Of a DNA stretch of 64,000 bases, positions 47,985-59,600 are shown one piece after another. The position numbers and the translations under genes are program-made. Source of the stretch: Taeniopygia guttata (taxonomy: Eukaryota; Chordata; Aves; Passeriformes; Estrildidae); assembly GCF_048771995.1 (NCBI RefSeq), contig NC_133024.1:58610501-58674500 (forward strand). Direction: 5' to 3'. The notes beneath the pieces are model-generated. The model was not told the DNA's origin. It saw nothing but the letters and a program-made list of their open reading frames with translations, and made no database searches. Numbering within the stretch: position 1 is the first letter of the stretch; the number at the start of each line of letters is the position of its first letter.

Positions 47985-50744
47985 ACAAACCAGTGTCAAC
48001 GCCAGTTCCCAGGGGCCTAACTCAGCCAGCTTTTCACATTGAAGGCATTATGCCTCGTCTGCATCAGAGTTTAAAAATGTATTAGCTAATATGTGCTAAT
48101 GACACACATTTAAACCCTAGTCTAGACAAAGCCTGTGCGACTGCCCTCTGAATGCTTGATGCAATCTGAACACCCTGACAGCAAATCTGATTACCCCATT
48201 TTAATCATGAAAGGCTATAAAGGCTATATGAGAGGTATCCAAACCTACCCCGTAGCGAAGAACAGGGCTGTGCATGGGATCTAAGCCTCAAAATAACCTC
48301 ATGGGGTGAGACCTCTGGCCTTGCACAAGCAAGCTTATCAGTGGGGATAAAAAACCAGGCTTTAGCAGACAGAAACGTATCTATGCAGAGGAATCTGTTA
48401 CACCAGGGTGAAGAAAACAACCCAACAGCAATTCACTTGTGTTACTGCTTTGACATTGGTGATCATCTCATAGTCTGACAGGAACAGGAGGCAAAGAGTT
48501 GAATTGGAGCAGAGATGTGGCTGTGTGTCTGTATGCTGTAAACTGATCAGTTTAATTCAAGTAACAGTTTTTCTCCAAACATTTTAAAGCAAGTTTTAAA
48601 ATATTGGAAAGGATATTTTTAAAAAGGATGCAATGATTCGAGGAAGAGAAGATAAATGCTTTATTGCAAAACACTTAAAAACTCAATCTGTTTAGCTTAG
48701 GAGAAAAATAAATAGACTACAATATATAAATATCTTCATGGGGAGAAAATATGCAGTACTAAAGGATTATTTAATCTTGCAGAGAAAAGCAAACCAGGAT
48801 AGAAGAAGCCAGAAACAATGAAGTTAGGAAGTTAGGACCTAATTTTGACAGCACTAATATCTAAGAAACTATCAAGCAAAAAAATATCTTTTTAATCAGT
48901 TGATAACCTTGATTATGGATGGATGCTTTTATGGCAGGTGTATTTTAATCCACCATATGCTATTGGGATCACTATAGAATTAACAGTGACATGACTAAGA
49001 CATGAGCAGTCCAAGTGAATGAGTTTTTTAGGCTTCAATGTTATGTGTATAAAAGTACATAAATTGGCAAGAAGTACTTACCAGCCAGAAGTCTGAGCAA
49101 ATGGTTGTAATATGTCTGTGGTATGATTGCAGGAATGCTGTCTGCTAGGTTTAAAAGAATATATACTTTTTTCCTCTTGCTGCCCCACAAATATCCCTGT
49201 TGAAAGGGCATTTGACATTGGAGCCAGCCTATTAAATCTGAACAGGCACAGTGTTACCCAGTGTGAGGCAGAACGCTTAATCAAAGGTACTCCTGAGTGT
49301 ATCTATTTGATTTTGCTTACAAATTCAATGTAATGGGTTTATAAAGTCAGAGTATCTGTACCTTGTAGGCATAATTTCCTGATCTGGCTGCTTTTTCAGT
49401 TGGCTTACTTGTTCTTGAAACATTCAGTTTTAACTCAGTAAATACGTAACTCAGTTAGTTTTTGCTGTCCAGGCAGTCACACACAGAACCAGAAAGGATT
49501 TGATGCTGTTTCTACTTTCTTTTTGAGGGAAAAATTAGGGTGAAAAAGCTGCAGAACCTAGCAGGATAACCAGAGTGACAAGTCAAGGGACAATTTGTAC
49601 CCTTTCACAAAAAGGGAAAAAAGATTATAAAAGCCTCACACTTCTAATGCTGAACACTGAGATACATTTGTTAAGTGGAAAAAATGGATGTCAGTTCTAC
49701 ATCAGACCTGGCTAATTACTGGTATGGGGACCAAAAGAATATCCAAATCCAACTCTTTCCCTTCTTCTCTCTCCAAATCTCCTTCTCCAAATCAACTCAT
49801 ATCATCCTGGAACATTTTTGTCATACTAACACTGACTGTCAAATCCATTCTGATTTTAAATAAAACAATGCTTGCAAGACTAGAATTTTTACTTAAACAA
49901 ACCACCCAGAATGCTCTTACAACCAATTTTCTAGTTTTAGATTCCATAGCATTTGCTGCACATCATGTGCAGCTAAATGTAGCATAGCTTGATACAGGAT
50001 TTTCTCTAAATCTCAGTATAGCTGTTCCTTAAGTGAATTTGATGCTCTGACAGTCCTGAACATGCAAGTTTTGCCCTAAACACACACACTTCAATAAACA
50101 ATTGACTCCACTATGTACAAGGAGATATTAAGAATTTCCTTTTCAGTGATGGGAATAATGTAGTCTTCATCAAACATGATCAAACATAAAACATATCTTG
50201 AGGACATAAAATGCACTTTAACAGAGAGGTTACACTTATCTCCCTTGAATGTGCATGGTTAAATGCACATTTGTCCAAGAGGTTTTGCACAGTGCATCTC
50301 TTAATCCTTCTAGTGGGAATCAGATACATTGCAGTAAGAGGCTGGGGCCTCTAAGCTCATGAAAGTCACCCCTGACACCAGACCAAGACAGTTCAAAGCT
50401 GAGGATGGTCTGAAAAGCTCTCCTGGGAGAACAGGAGTTCAGGCCAACCTAACTTACAACTCAGGGCAAAATGCCCTCAGCATGTTTGGGCAGTTGAAAC
50501 CAAATCTCCTGCTCCACTAGTCCCTATTTGAAAAGAGGGGGCACTGCTATAACTTTCTTCCATAACTTGCAATTGCATGCCAGGCTGTTGCTCAGTCCCC
50601 TCTCTTGAGCTCATGGTTAGCCTGATGTGATACCTCTCTTTGGCCCTTTTTCTTTTTTTCTTCCCAGTACTGTTGCGAAGATCCTGCTAACTAACTGGCT
50701 TTGAGTCTTTGCTAAATGGCCATCTTCCTTCAACATGACGCAGC

Positions 50745-51075
50745 TGCAGAAACTTGCTTTAGGTCTTGTGGGGACCTATGAGGATCACCTAATTCAATTG
50801 ACTGACCACATCAGAGCTGACAAAAATCGTGTCATTAAAGGCATTGTGCAAATGTTCATAAACACTGACAGCCTTGGGGCGTTGCTCACCTCTCTGGAAG
50901 CCTATTCCAGTGTTTGGCCACTATCTCAGTAAAGAAATGCTCCCTAATGTCCAGTCTAGGAGGCTTTCCTGTATCAAAAAAATCCTGTATCAAATCCTGT
51001 ATCAAAAGCAGCTTTCTCATTATTAATCTCATTGTATTAACTGCAGAACTCCCAGCTGGATACCCCAAGAGTCAT
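50745..51075 (-). mobile_element. CR1 LINE fragment, - strand (about 330 bp)
   Basis: On the + strand it reads as a reversed CR1 3' region: GGACCTATGAGGATCACC, CTAATTCAATTGACTGACC, CCTATTCCAGTGTTTGGCC, ACTATCTCAGTAAAGAAATG, then CCTAATGTCCAGTCTAGG. CTCAGTAAAGAAAT..TTCCTAATGTCCAGTCTAAAC is a hallmark of inverted CR1. The 65-codon open frame across it is chance. Inside, TCCTGTATCAAA occurs three times (50967-51006), a local expansion not typical of CR1. Boundaries are approximate. Confidence 0.85.
50967..51006 (+). repeat. Three copies of TCCTGTATCAAA within the CR1
   Basis: Copies at 50967-50978, 50983-50994 and 50995-51006. The last two are directly adjacent and the first is separated by AAAA. 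Probably replication slippage after the CR1 inserted. Confidence 0.85.
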
Positions 51076-52520
51076 CATAGGGACATTTCAGCATCTAAAT
51101 GACGGAGCTCAACATTTTAATCTAGTTTGCCTCAAAGCACACAAAGTTAAAGCTAGTTCTTGGGCCCAACCCGATACTCATTGAGCATCTCCCTGGATTT
51201 CAAGTTCCCAGCTGAGACATTACAATATTACAGGATGCCTACGTGCTACTCATACTCAAAATTTAGATCTTTAGCAGTATCTTAAAGCCAGTGAAGGAGG
51301 TTCCCTTTTAACTGATACTATACAGGACTAAAAAGGTACCCTTCTAAACCTGTGACAGTCTAGACAGTCATGAAAACCCCAATGAAGAAAAGGAAGAAGA
51401 AAAATATATGCAAAACAAATACAGTGATTAGGTTACAAGGTTCTGTCAAAAAAAAATGGTTTTTGACTGGATTTGAAGATGTTTTGTGAGAGAGACCATG
51501 ATCCAAAGGGAAAAAAAAGGTGGACACAAGAAAGAGAAGGACAGAATATAATGAATAAGTATGGCATGGTGTATGCTGAGGTGAGTTTTCTCACATCTCT
51601 TTTCCCCAGCCTAACTGGCATCCATACACATTTATGTTACAGTACCTAAATACAAGCTGTCAGACCTAACACATTTTTGCCAGAATTATTCATGAAACTG
51701 TATGATCTCAAGAGAGGTAAGAGTTATTACTTGGATTAAACTAGTTAATTTTCATTAACATAACTGGCATATAATTACTAGTTTCACCTGAGTAGCTTAT
51801 CACAGGCTCTATAGAAACCATAATTGAGATGTACTTGATTTTTTAAATTTTGTGTGTACTGCCTGAAAGCATAATTTTTTTTCCCATAATAGATGTGCTA
51901 AGCCTCTTTCTTTTCCCCTTTTGTACACAATTAGCATTTCATTTAATATTTCTGTATTCCAGGTAGATGCCAGAAGAGAAATAGGCCCTAAAGTACCAAT
52001 CACCAAAAGCCATGTTGGAGAGTTCCTTCACTACTACATGCATTTGATACTAATTGCTGTTTATTGAAGGTCCTGAGTGAAACCTCACTTTGACATGTAC
52101 CTGGATACTCCCTGCATGTTTCAGTTTTCCATATTTCCCACTGCTGGTGCTCCACTTCATGGGACCGGCTCTATCGTGACTGGCTCCTCTGCCTGCACAG
52201 GGGTGTGGCAAAGAGGGAGCTGCTTCTTCCGACCCACAGCAGTTCTTACCCAACACAGCAATGAAAATGGGAAATTAGAACGTGTTAATTTTTCACCCAT
52301 CTGCTTGTTGAAAAAAAATATCAAAGGTCCATGCTGGTGCTTCCTCTACCAATATTTTAAAATATTTTAATCTTAGCAAATATTGCAAGTTCTTTTTTGA
52401 TTTATAATACATTTAACAAAGTTATCTGCAATTAATAGTTCAGGTAGGGGAAAGATGTGCAGGAGACTCTTGCTGGATTGATTAAAATTCAATAACGTCA
52501 GAAGAAATACTTATGCAAAC
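51076..52520. other. Intergenic sequence between the CR1 and the ENOX1 3' end
   Basis: 1.4 kb of AT-rich sequence with no gene or repeat family recognised. A longer ENOX1 3'UTR could extend into it. Confidence 0.5.
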
Positions 52521-53344
52521 AATATGGTAGAAGTCATATTTATTGATAAAAATTAATATATCTGCTATAAAATTTGTAACAGTAATGCAACTGAATATTT
52601 ATTTTGATGCATAGACCTGAATGTTACATACCAAATACAATACAGTAACACTGGTTTCCTCCTTATTTACATGTTTATGAAAATTGATATGCAATCCATG
52701 TTAAAAGAACTTGTAATGGAGAATAGTTACATTAGAAAAATAATATTCTTGATAAAGCATTCTTGAGGACTCCAATCACATTTTCAGGCCTCTTTCAATA
52801 AGGCAAAAATCCCTGGTACAGCATATAACTTAATTTACAAAATACAATAACTTCAGACACATCTTCAAGTTTTCTTTTGGTATGCTTTTCTTCACTGTAA
52901 AATTACTTAATTCTCTTACTAAACAGAAAGAACTTTCTATAACAAAACTTAATGAGTTCTATTACATATTACATATAAATCGCTGTAGCTTAGCGACCAT
53001 AACTGGGCAATCTTTCTTCTTAACTGTTTGCTCAATGAGCTTTTCTTAAATGTAGGACATGTAGTATCTTGAAATCATTATGACTGTGGTAGCTTTCTTC
53101 AGTTTTCATAGGAAACAATCTGTCACGTTTTGAAACTTTTTTAAAATTTTATTTTATTTTAGGAACTGGTGCACAACTACATTTCCACTCACAAGAGAAC
53201 GTCACAAATGTAACTAAAATTAGGCTTGGATAACTTTGAAAACATACTACTATGTGCCCAAATCCAAATTTCTTACTTTAATACTTTATAACCCTGCCAT
53301 GCTCTAGGAATTCTTCTTCTGCATAGCTTCATTACTAGTCACAG
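52521..53344 (-). other. ENOX1: ENOX1 3'UTR (predicted)
   Basis: It follows the ENOX1 stop on the - strand. Candidate AATAAA hexamers (TTTATT on +) lie at 53153-53158, 53148-53153, 52598-52603 and 52539-52544. The last would give a UTR of roughly 820 bases. The sequence is AT-rich, as vertebrate 3'UTRs often are. The true end is not determined. Confidence 0.55.
52539..52544 (-). terminator. ENOX1: Candidate ENOX1 poly(A) signal AATAAA
   Basis: The most distal AATAAA of the cluster on the - strand, about 800 bases after the stop codon. Another AATAAA lies at 52598-52603. Confidence 0.4.
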
Positions 53345-53476
53345 TCAGATAGTTTTAATTCCTTCAAAGGCACAAAACTTCCACCTCTTTTCCAGTGTTG
53401 CTCCTACACCAGTGAATTCTTGTTTAAACATGCGTGGCAGTCTCATCAAAAGCATTTCTATCTCATTTGCAGAGAT
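53345..53476 (-). CDS. ENOX1: ENOX1 last coding exon
   Basis: The acceptor TTCTTTCTCAG (reverse strand) ends at 53477. The exon starts on a codon boundary with ISANEIEMLLMRLPRM, continues FKQEFTGVGATLEKRWKFC and ends AFEGIKTI, TGA at 53347-53345. It is nearly identical to human as I recall it, where KLC and KTT replace KFC and KTI. The open frame extends upstream into the intron to an apparent Met at 53542, but that part is intronic. Confidence 0.95.
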   Translation of the reverse strand: MSANEIEMLLMRLPRMFKQEFTGVGATLEKRWKFCAFEGIKTI

Positions 53477-56400
53477 CTGAGAAAGAAACAAAGGTAAAAT
53501 TAAAGTGAGAAAGCTGCCCTGTAGCTTGTAAAGAAGAAACATTAAGAACAGATGTCATAGGGGTGAGGGGGAGACAAATCCAGGCCGTATGAAAACAACC
53601 AACCATTATTTTTTTTTAGCCTTAGCCTGACATGACTTTCCAGAGCAAGTGCAGATTCTTTGAAGGAATAATTTTGCTCCTGTAGATGGTATCCCACTGT
53701 AAAGCAATGACAACTGCCATGCTGGGGCTGTGGCCACAGTGTGGTATGAAGCTAAAAGCTACAGTCATAGGTGTTCTTATGAGGAGGAGGAAGCAGATGG
53801 GACCTTATTCTTCTTCTCAGCCTATGTGGTTTTGAATGCTTCTCCCAGCTCCATTGGTTTTTCTCTTTCAACAAGACTTTAATCAGCTCTCTGTTGTTAC
53901 TGAAGGCTGACTATCCATGCAGCCATCTTCCCTCGGTCTTACCCAGTTCAGCAGCCCCAGATAATTAAGCAGGAAAGCTCCCAGTTCCACATTATTCAGG
54001 ATGTTTTTAATCTTTTGAAACTTTAATGACTGCTCACCTTACTAATAGGCAAGATGCTGTCATTATAGAAAACACTTTTGCAAAGGCAGTCTTCCTGGTA
54101 TAATCAGTAGGAAAGTAAAGAAATGAACAGTCATGGAATATGAGCCATTTTATCCTACTGCTTCTAAAGTGGTGGTCATGATAGGAACAGCAAAGAAATC
54201 TACGGGTGCTGCCTGTTATCCACAGGTATCTCCATGGTTTGAAAGGCTTTTCAGGAAATGATGATATTTCTGCTTATTCATACTAGTAGAAAACTTCCAT
54301 GGAGAAACCTTTCCTTTTTAAAACAGTATATAAACATAAAATGTGCTAATTATACTTCAGTACACCCAAGGGTGGTGAGAAAATAAATATTGCCTCTGTA
54401 GAGGTTAGTGCAGCAGAAAGATTAAATGATTTGTTAAAGGTGGCAACAAAACTCAGTGTTGGAGGCAGTCTAAAGCTTCAGTGTGACCCAATCCATCTTT
54501 TAAGTACTCACATGGCAGCAGTGGGTGTCTGGTTACTTTTGTGTAATGTATCTGAGCTCTGTACTGAGCCCTCAGCCCACATGGGTATGCTGACCTTATC
54601 ATTCCTCTTCAGGCGAGGAATGACAGGCTAACCATGGAAAGTAATTGAAATTCATCTCTGAGATTGCATCTCTGGATTGTGCTATTAAAAAGTAATTTGT
54701 TTCTACAAGCAGTTGCTTCCAAAAGACACCAACGAGGTCAAATTTTGCAGCTTGTGTTTATTATGCAGTAGGTAGGTCCAGAGGTAGGTGCAGAGGTGGG
54801 AGACAATGCTCCTTCCTCGAGGGCTCTGTTCCCAAGTCAAGAACTTGACCCTGGCAGCCCCACGTTACTCACGTGAGCAAAACCTCAAGGGCAGAGCCCA
54901 CAGCCATGCATAAGAAGGGACCACAGCAGTGCAGGGTGAGAATGTTGAAGAAGTCACTAGGGAGAAGCAATGAGCAGCAGCAGGGCTGGAGCCCAGAATC
55001 CATATTTTGGATGATTGCTATCATCACTCAAGAGATACAGAGCTGGAGAGGTCATCCATGGAAAAAAGCAGTTGAAACTTAGACAAATGCTGTGTTAAGG
55101 AAGGACTTGAAAGACAACTGAGGAGATTGGACAGACTAGGTAATGCAGGACAAGACTAAGCAAAGTGCACGGGTAGCAAGGGCACAGAGAAGCAGAAGAA
55201 TGGCTGGAGGTGTGAAGTTCTGGATTCATTAGGTCTTGATAAAACCAGACATTAAAAAAAGAATTCAAATTCACCAGTTTCTCACCTCTTTCTCTCATAC
55301 CCTACTCCCTTTTCATTGTGGGTGGCAGTGGGCTGTAAAGCACTAGCAAACCTGAGCTTCCACGGCCTGAAGGCAGTGCCTAACAAATTCATCATCCTTC
55401 CTCACTCATCAGTGCAGCCTGCTGTAATTCCAGTGAGCTTCTAGCTCAGGATCTCCTCTGCTTTTAGCTCTACACTTTTTCACAGAAACAGGAGAAGGAT
55501 TCAGGATTATCCAGAAGCATGAAGCAGCTCATCAAAGCAGTGAGAAGCTGATCTTAGCTATGAGCTGAGGGAGCTGTTCAGGAACAAAACATTCCTAGGA
55601 TCAAAGGAGTTGTGTTGCAAGATCCGGGAAAGCACCATCATCCAAGTATTGGCAGACATGGGACAGAGCTTTGGTTGGCCACAGGGTGACCCCTGCATCC
55701 TGCAGAGCTGCTGCTTAGCACTTGGAGTACCATTCACCTGATCATTTCACACTTGAGCTTCTCACTTGTGACTTGCTTAATATTCAGTGCAGAGGAATAG
55801 GCCCCATTAGGGGTTTGATTTCATCTCATTCTACAGCAGATATCAAAAAGTAAGTCAAAGAATCTTATCCTACAGGTATTTATTGTCTGTGGACTGTATG
55901 AACTGATGCATTAAACACTTTGCACACTGTTTGTGTTGGCTTCACTTTTGTATTGGCCAAGTTTCACTGAAATTAGTACACCCAATTCCTTTATGTGGTC
56001 ATGTCTGCTCCCACATGGAGACAAAGGACATGCGACATGGTTCGTTCCTGTGTTCATGAAGGTTCAGTTCAGTGTGACACATGACTTACAACTTTTCAAA
56101 AAATAAAGGGCCATCTCCAAAAACTGCACAGTTTGATGGCCATGGCCACACCTGCCTCTTGTTCTGCTTTTGTTCTCTGCAGCTATATTTCAGAATCATG
56201 TGTCATAAAATCAGCTGCTAGTCTTTGCCATTTAAGAGCTCTGCTCTTCTGTGCCACAAAGGATAGCTAAGCAGTTCAAGGCAAAGACCTCAGCACAAGC
56301 ACTGCACTGTAATTTGCGAACGAATAAAGACTACAAACCCCCAAGCCCCATATCCCATTATCTTTCTAATGGAAATGCATGAAGAGTTTAACCTGCAGTA

Positions 56401-59400
56401 AAGAATAATACAATATTTCTAAAGAGAAAATAGATTTTGATTAGTTTTTTTTTTTTACCCTAGAGTCCAACTGCTGCATATAAGACCAAAGATACTCTAT
56501 ATTGGCTCCAAAAGGGTGGACGTGAAGAAATGTGGATATGATACCTGTATTAAAGACAAACAGACACAAAGTGTTAAAATTATCTCATACACTGTATCAT
56601 TAAAATACGCAAAAAAATTCTGAAGTCTGTTCTTGCAGGTTTTTCAGTATGAATTATGATTCTTGTTTTCCTTGCATAACCCAATAAACACAACAAAACA
56701 GCACATTTTTAATACAGTCATGGTATCGTGCTAAATACAATAGCTCATCTTCAGGAATGACAGCAGTTAGCAAGTAAGTGACCAAGATAATATACCGATG
56801 AATAAAGGAATTTCTAAACAAAGCCTTGCTGGGAGCATTTCAACTACTAATTTTATGCTTGATTTACCAATATAAAATTGTGGATATTGTAATGGTAAAA
56901 TTATTGTTTATTTCCCCTTCACTAGATTCTCTGTTGTGAAAATGTTTCATACAATTGTGTCAGAACTCTCACTCCCTCAAATTTTTATAGTAATTATGTA
57001 GATGCTAGTTATGAAAAGTATTTAATCCATATTACCCATAAATGCTGCAGAAAACACAAATGCTTTATGACATATTTGCTTATTTACTTTTTCTTAAGAG
57101 AGAGCATGTTCTGTCTATCTTCATTGTTGTTTCAAGATGATTATAAAAGGTATGGGAATTAAAAGTGGCTTAGAAGGAGTCAGGATCTAAGTCTAGAGAT
57201 TTTTTCTGCAGTGAAAATCAAGTGACAGCATTAACAATGATGACCAGAGGAAACAAGATTTGAGGCATCAGTATTGCTAGTAAAAGCACTATCCAATTTC
57301 TCTTCTTCTAAGCAAACATTGAAAATACAAAATGGCATGTGTGTTACTTGCTGTTTGGGGAGAGCTGAACTGTAAGAATCAGAGCAAATATTTTCAACTC
57401 TCTTTGGATGGGTTTCTTAGCTGAACCACCCTAGGGGAAATTTCTTATACTTAAATCATAAACACCAGGATTAAAAATACTTACAAATGACAAAAATGGG
57501 TCACTGTATCTTATGTACTGCAGGCCATACTGCTTTCTTGATGCTGAATGAATTAGGATAATCTTGGATTTCATTTTTCCCTAAGTACTGGTCATGGTTG
57601 AAACTGATAAACACATTTTAGACTGGCTTTGCAAAGAACACCTTTTTTCCTCCTCCACTTTTCAAACATAATTTACAAACTTCTGATCCTGCATAAGGAG
57701 AGGCATGTAATAAATTTTTTACTATGTCAAGTCCTAGCAGCAGTGACCTTCTTTGTGCTGTGGGTGACTACTAGTAGCCACACAAGAGCTATAGAAACAG
57801 AAGTCAAGACCATCACACTTGGATGAGATGACTAGAAATCTAATTTGTACTCGAATCACATTTTACCAGTGTTATTGCATCTGTTATGTTGTTCCTGAGG
57901 CTTGTCAATGCAGGACATTCAAAGCCAGCTCTTTCATACAATGTAAATAATAAGTAATTTGTCAATATTTTGTAGTTATTGACTGGAGTTCCATGATAAA
58001 CTTTTTTTCTTTTATGCTCTTTTCCTCTAAGACAACACTGCATTTTTTAAAATACAGAAAAACTTAGTGAATAGATGGAGGCAAAGCCCATTTTTCCCTT
58101 GCCACATCTGATCATGCCTCAGAGGAAGAGATAACATGAAATCCATCTTGAGGGATCTTTAATCTTTGGACTGTAACAGTGAGTAGTGGGGTTATTATGA
58201 CCAGTAATATCTTAACTGAGGTTATTCTGTTTATCTGAGTGTGCCACTGAACAGCAAATGTATGGGACCCATTCTGGGACACTGCCACTGTTTGTTACAG
58301 TCAAATAGTGAGTGACCTAGAAAAAAAGTTTGTTATTCTGTTCTTAAATTCCCATGCTTGCTTTCTCACATAATGAACTTGGAAAAGGTCAAGTACTGCC
58401 CCTGCAATCAAAAATTTTAGATTTAATTATAAAAAGCAGAATTCAATCAAGTCATACATTTCTGTACATTCCACTGTTTTGCATCTCACCAGTCACAGGG
58501 AGCTTGTGTACTAAGCACTTTAAACGTTTAAATGCATTCTTCGCTTTTAAATGACCTCTTTGGGCTGAACTGAACTTGTGAATTGCTGAATCTGTGCCTC
58601 AGCAATAACCCAGCAATCCTCCTGGTGCCTAGGTGATGAAAATGAGTTATGTTTAAGCAAAAGAAGGTAGTTTTGGAACTATCATTTATCAGGATACCAC
58701 TGATTTGTGAAAATACCAAACCAAAGAAATTAAACCTGTTCTTTCAGGTCAACATTTCTGTTGCTGTGCTACAGGGTACACTTTGGAATTGTGGGCCTTC
58801 GTGCTCCCTGAAAACCTACCCCACTGAAACCAAATGCAAAATATGTGTGGGTCTAAATAGGGCATGTTCTTTCAAAGGGTGGCATGGGTACAGCCAGTTC
58901 TGTGTGGCTAAATGCCAGTTAGCTGGCCCACTGCCTATAAGCTTTAGCTTTAGGCACTATTTAAGAGTTTATTTAAAATTTTTTATTCTACGTAAAGGGT
59001 ATGACAGTCCTTGTGGTATTCTTTATAAATATTCGTATTGGTAATTCCCTCACCTAATGTCAAAGGCATAAATCTGGCTTGCTTAATACATGTAGTATCA
59101 GTATTTTTTGCTTGGTAGTTTATTAATACTATTTCCATCACCTTCTCCTTTGCCACTTTGTCTAATAATCATATAACAAGCTATACAACTCTGGCGTGCT
59201 AAATCTTGATGTAAATAAAGTCATCATACATTCACGCTGCAAGTCTAAATGCAGATTCTGCAATTTTCTTCACACCTGAAATCCTTTCATTAAACTACAG
59301 AATTTTTCAGAAAGGCAAAGTTCAGTTGTATTTTAAGATTTTTCTTACTAAAAGCCATTCTGAACACAGATTAAAAAAATTACATTTGTTTTCTTTTTTA

Positions 59401-59600
59401 CTTGTATTAGCACAAAGATGTGTGTAAACATATATGCAAAACAGAAACCTGTTAGAAGGCATTTTATTCTCAAAAATTTTCTTTCGGGTTATCTTACCTA
59501 TTAATAGTGCCTCTTTCTCTGATTTTAGACCTGGGCTTCGTTTCTCTGAGTTTTTTTCTCTGTCCTGGTTGACCAATGCTACTGTCAATACATTGATTTC
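53345..59600 (-). CDS. ENOX1: ENOX1, ecto-NOX disulfide-thiol exchanger 1, last three coding exons; 5' partial
   Basis: Join, on the - strand, 59600-59498, 56544-56459 and 53476-53345: 321 nt, 106 codons plus TGA. ENOX proteins are cell-surface enzymes that oxidise hydroquinones or NADH and exchange protein disulfides in alternating cycles. Seen here is the conserved C-terminal part: EINVLTVALVNQDREKN, SEKRSPGLKSEKEALLIG, IISTFLHVHPFGANIEYLW, SYMQQLDSR, ISANEIEMLLMRLPRM, FKQEFTGVGATLEKRWKFC and AFEGIKTI. The HVH of FLHVHPFG and TGVGATLEKRWKFC match positions described in the relative ENOX2 (tNOX) as copper-binding and adenine-nucleotide-binding. ENOX1 rather than ENOX2 because the end CAFEGIKT and FTGVGATL fit ENOX1. 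All junctions keep frame. The remaining ~80% of the protein, with the RRM domain, lies beyond the right edge. Confidence 0.94.
53477..56458 (-). other. ENOX1: ENOX1 last intron (2,982 bp)
   Basis: Bounded by GTAAAA (56458 side) and CTTTCTCAG on the - strand. It contains a possible MIR-like fragment at 54385-54490. No other gene was seen. Confidence 0.85.
54385..54490 (+). repeat. Possible ancient MIR-like SINE fragment
   Basis: AGCAGAAAGATTAAATGATT, TGTTAAAGGTGGCAACAAA and CTCAGTGTTGGAGGCAG follow the MIR core order (CACAGAGAGGTTAAGTGACTTGCCCAAGGTCACACAGC...AGTGGCAGAGC). Weakly similar and old, so it may be chance. Confidence 0.35.
56459..56544 (-). CDS. ENOX1: ENOX1 penultimate coding exon (HVH motif)
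   Basis: 86 nt on the - strand between acceptor TTTAATACAG and donor GTAAAA. Two bases complete the Gly codon, followed by IISTFLHVHPFGANIEY and LWSYMQQLDSR. It holds the HVH site. It has no in-frame ATG before the middle and is too short to stand out as an open frame, so it was found from the expected protein sequence. Confidence 0.93.
56545..59497 (-). other. ENOX1: ENOX1 penultimate intron (2,953 bp)
   Basis: Bounded by GTAAGA and ATACAG on the - strand. An open frame of 131 codons on the + strand at 58649-59044 has no family features. No repeat was recognised. Confidence 0.85.
59498..59600 (-). CDS. ENOX1: ENOX1 third-last coding exon
   Basis: 103 nt on the - strand between acceptor CTTTATAG and donor GTAAGA. 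It encodes EINVLTVALVNQDREKN and SEKRSPGLKSEKEALLI, and ends one base into Gly, which the next exon completes. Highly charged and lysine-rich, it forms the linker before the C-terminal block. Confidence 0.92.

Larger units (their letters stand above)
46984..50734. other. Intergenic sequence, no gene recognised
   Basis: 3.7 kb of AT-rich sequence with only the simple repeats at 47760 and 47951. No coding homology was seen. Confidence 0.55.

Noticed and set aside
50735..50932. 65-codon open frame with protein-like composition
   Set aside because: Most of it is the reverse complement of a CR1 3' region.
58649..59044. 131-codon open frame on the + strand opposite the ENOX1 intron
   Set aside because: No family motif or splice context with conserved neighbours. 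It is consistent with chance length in 64 kb.
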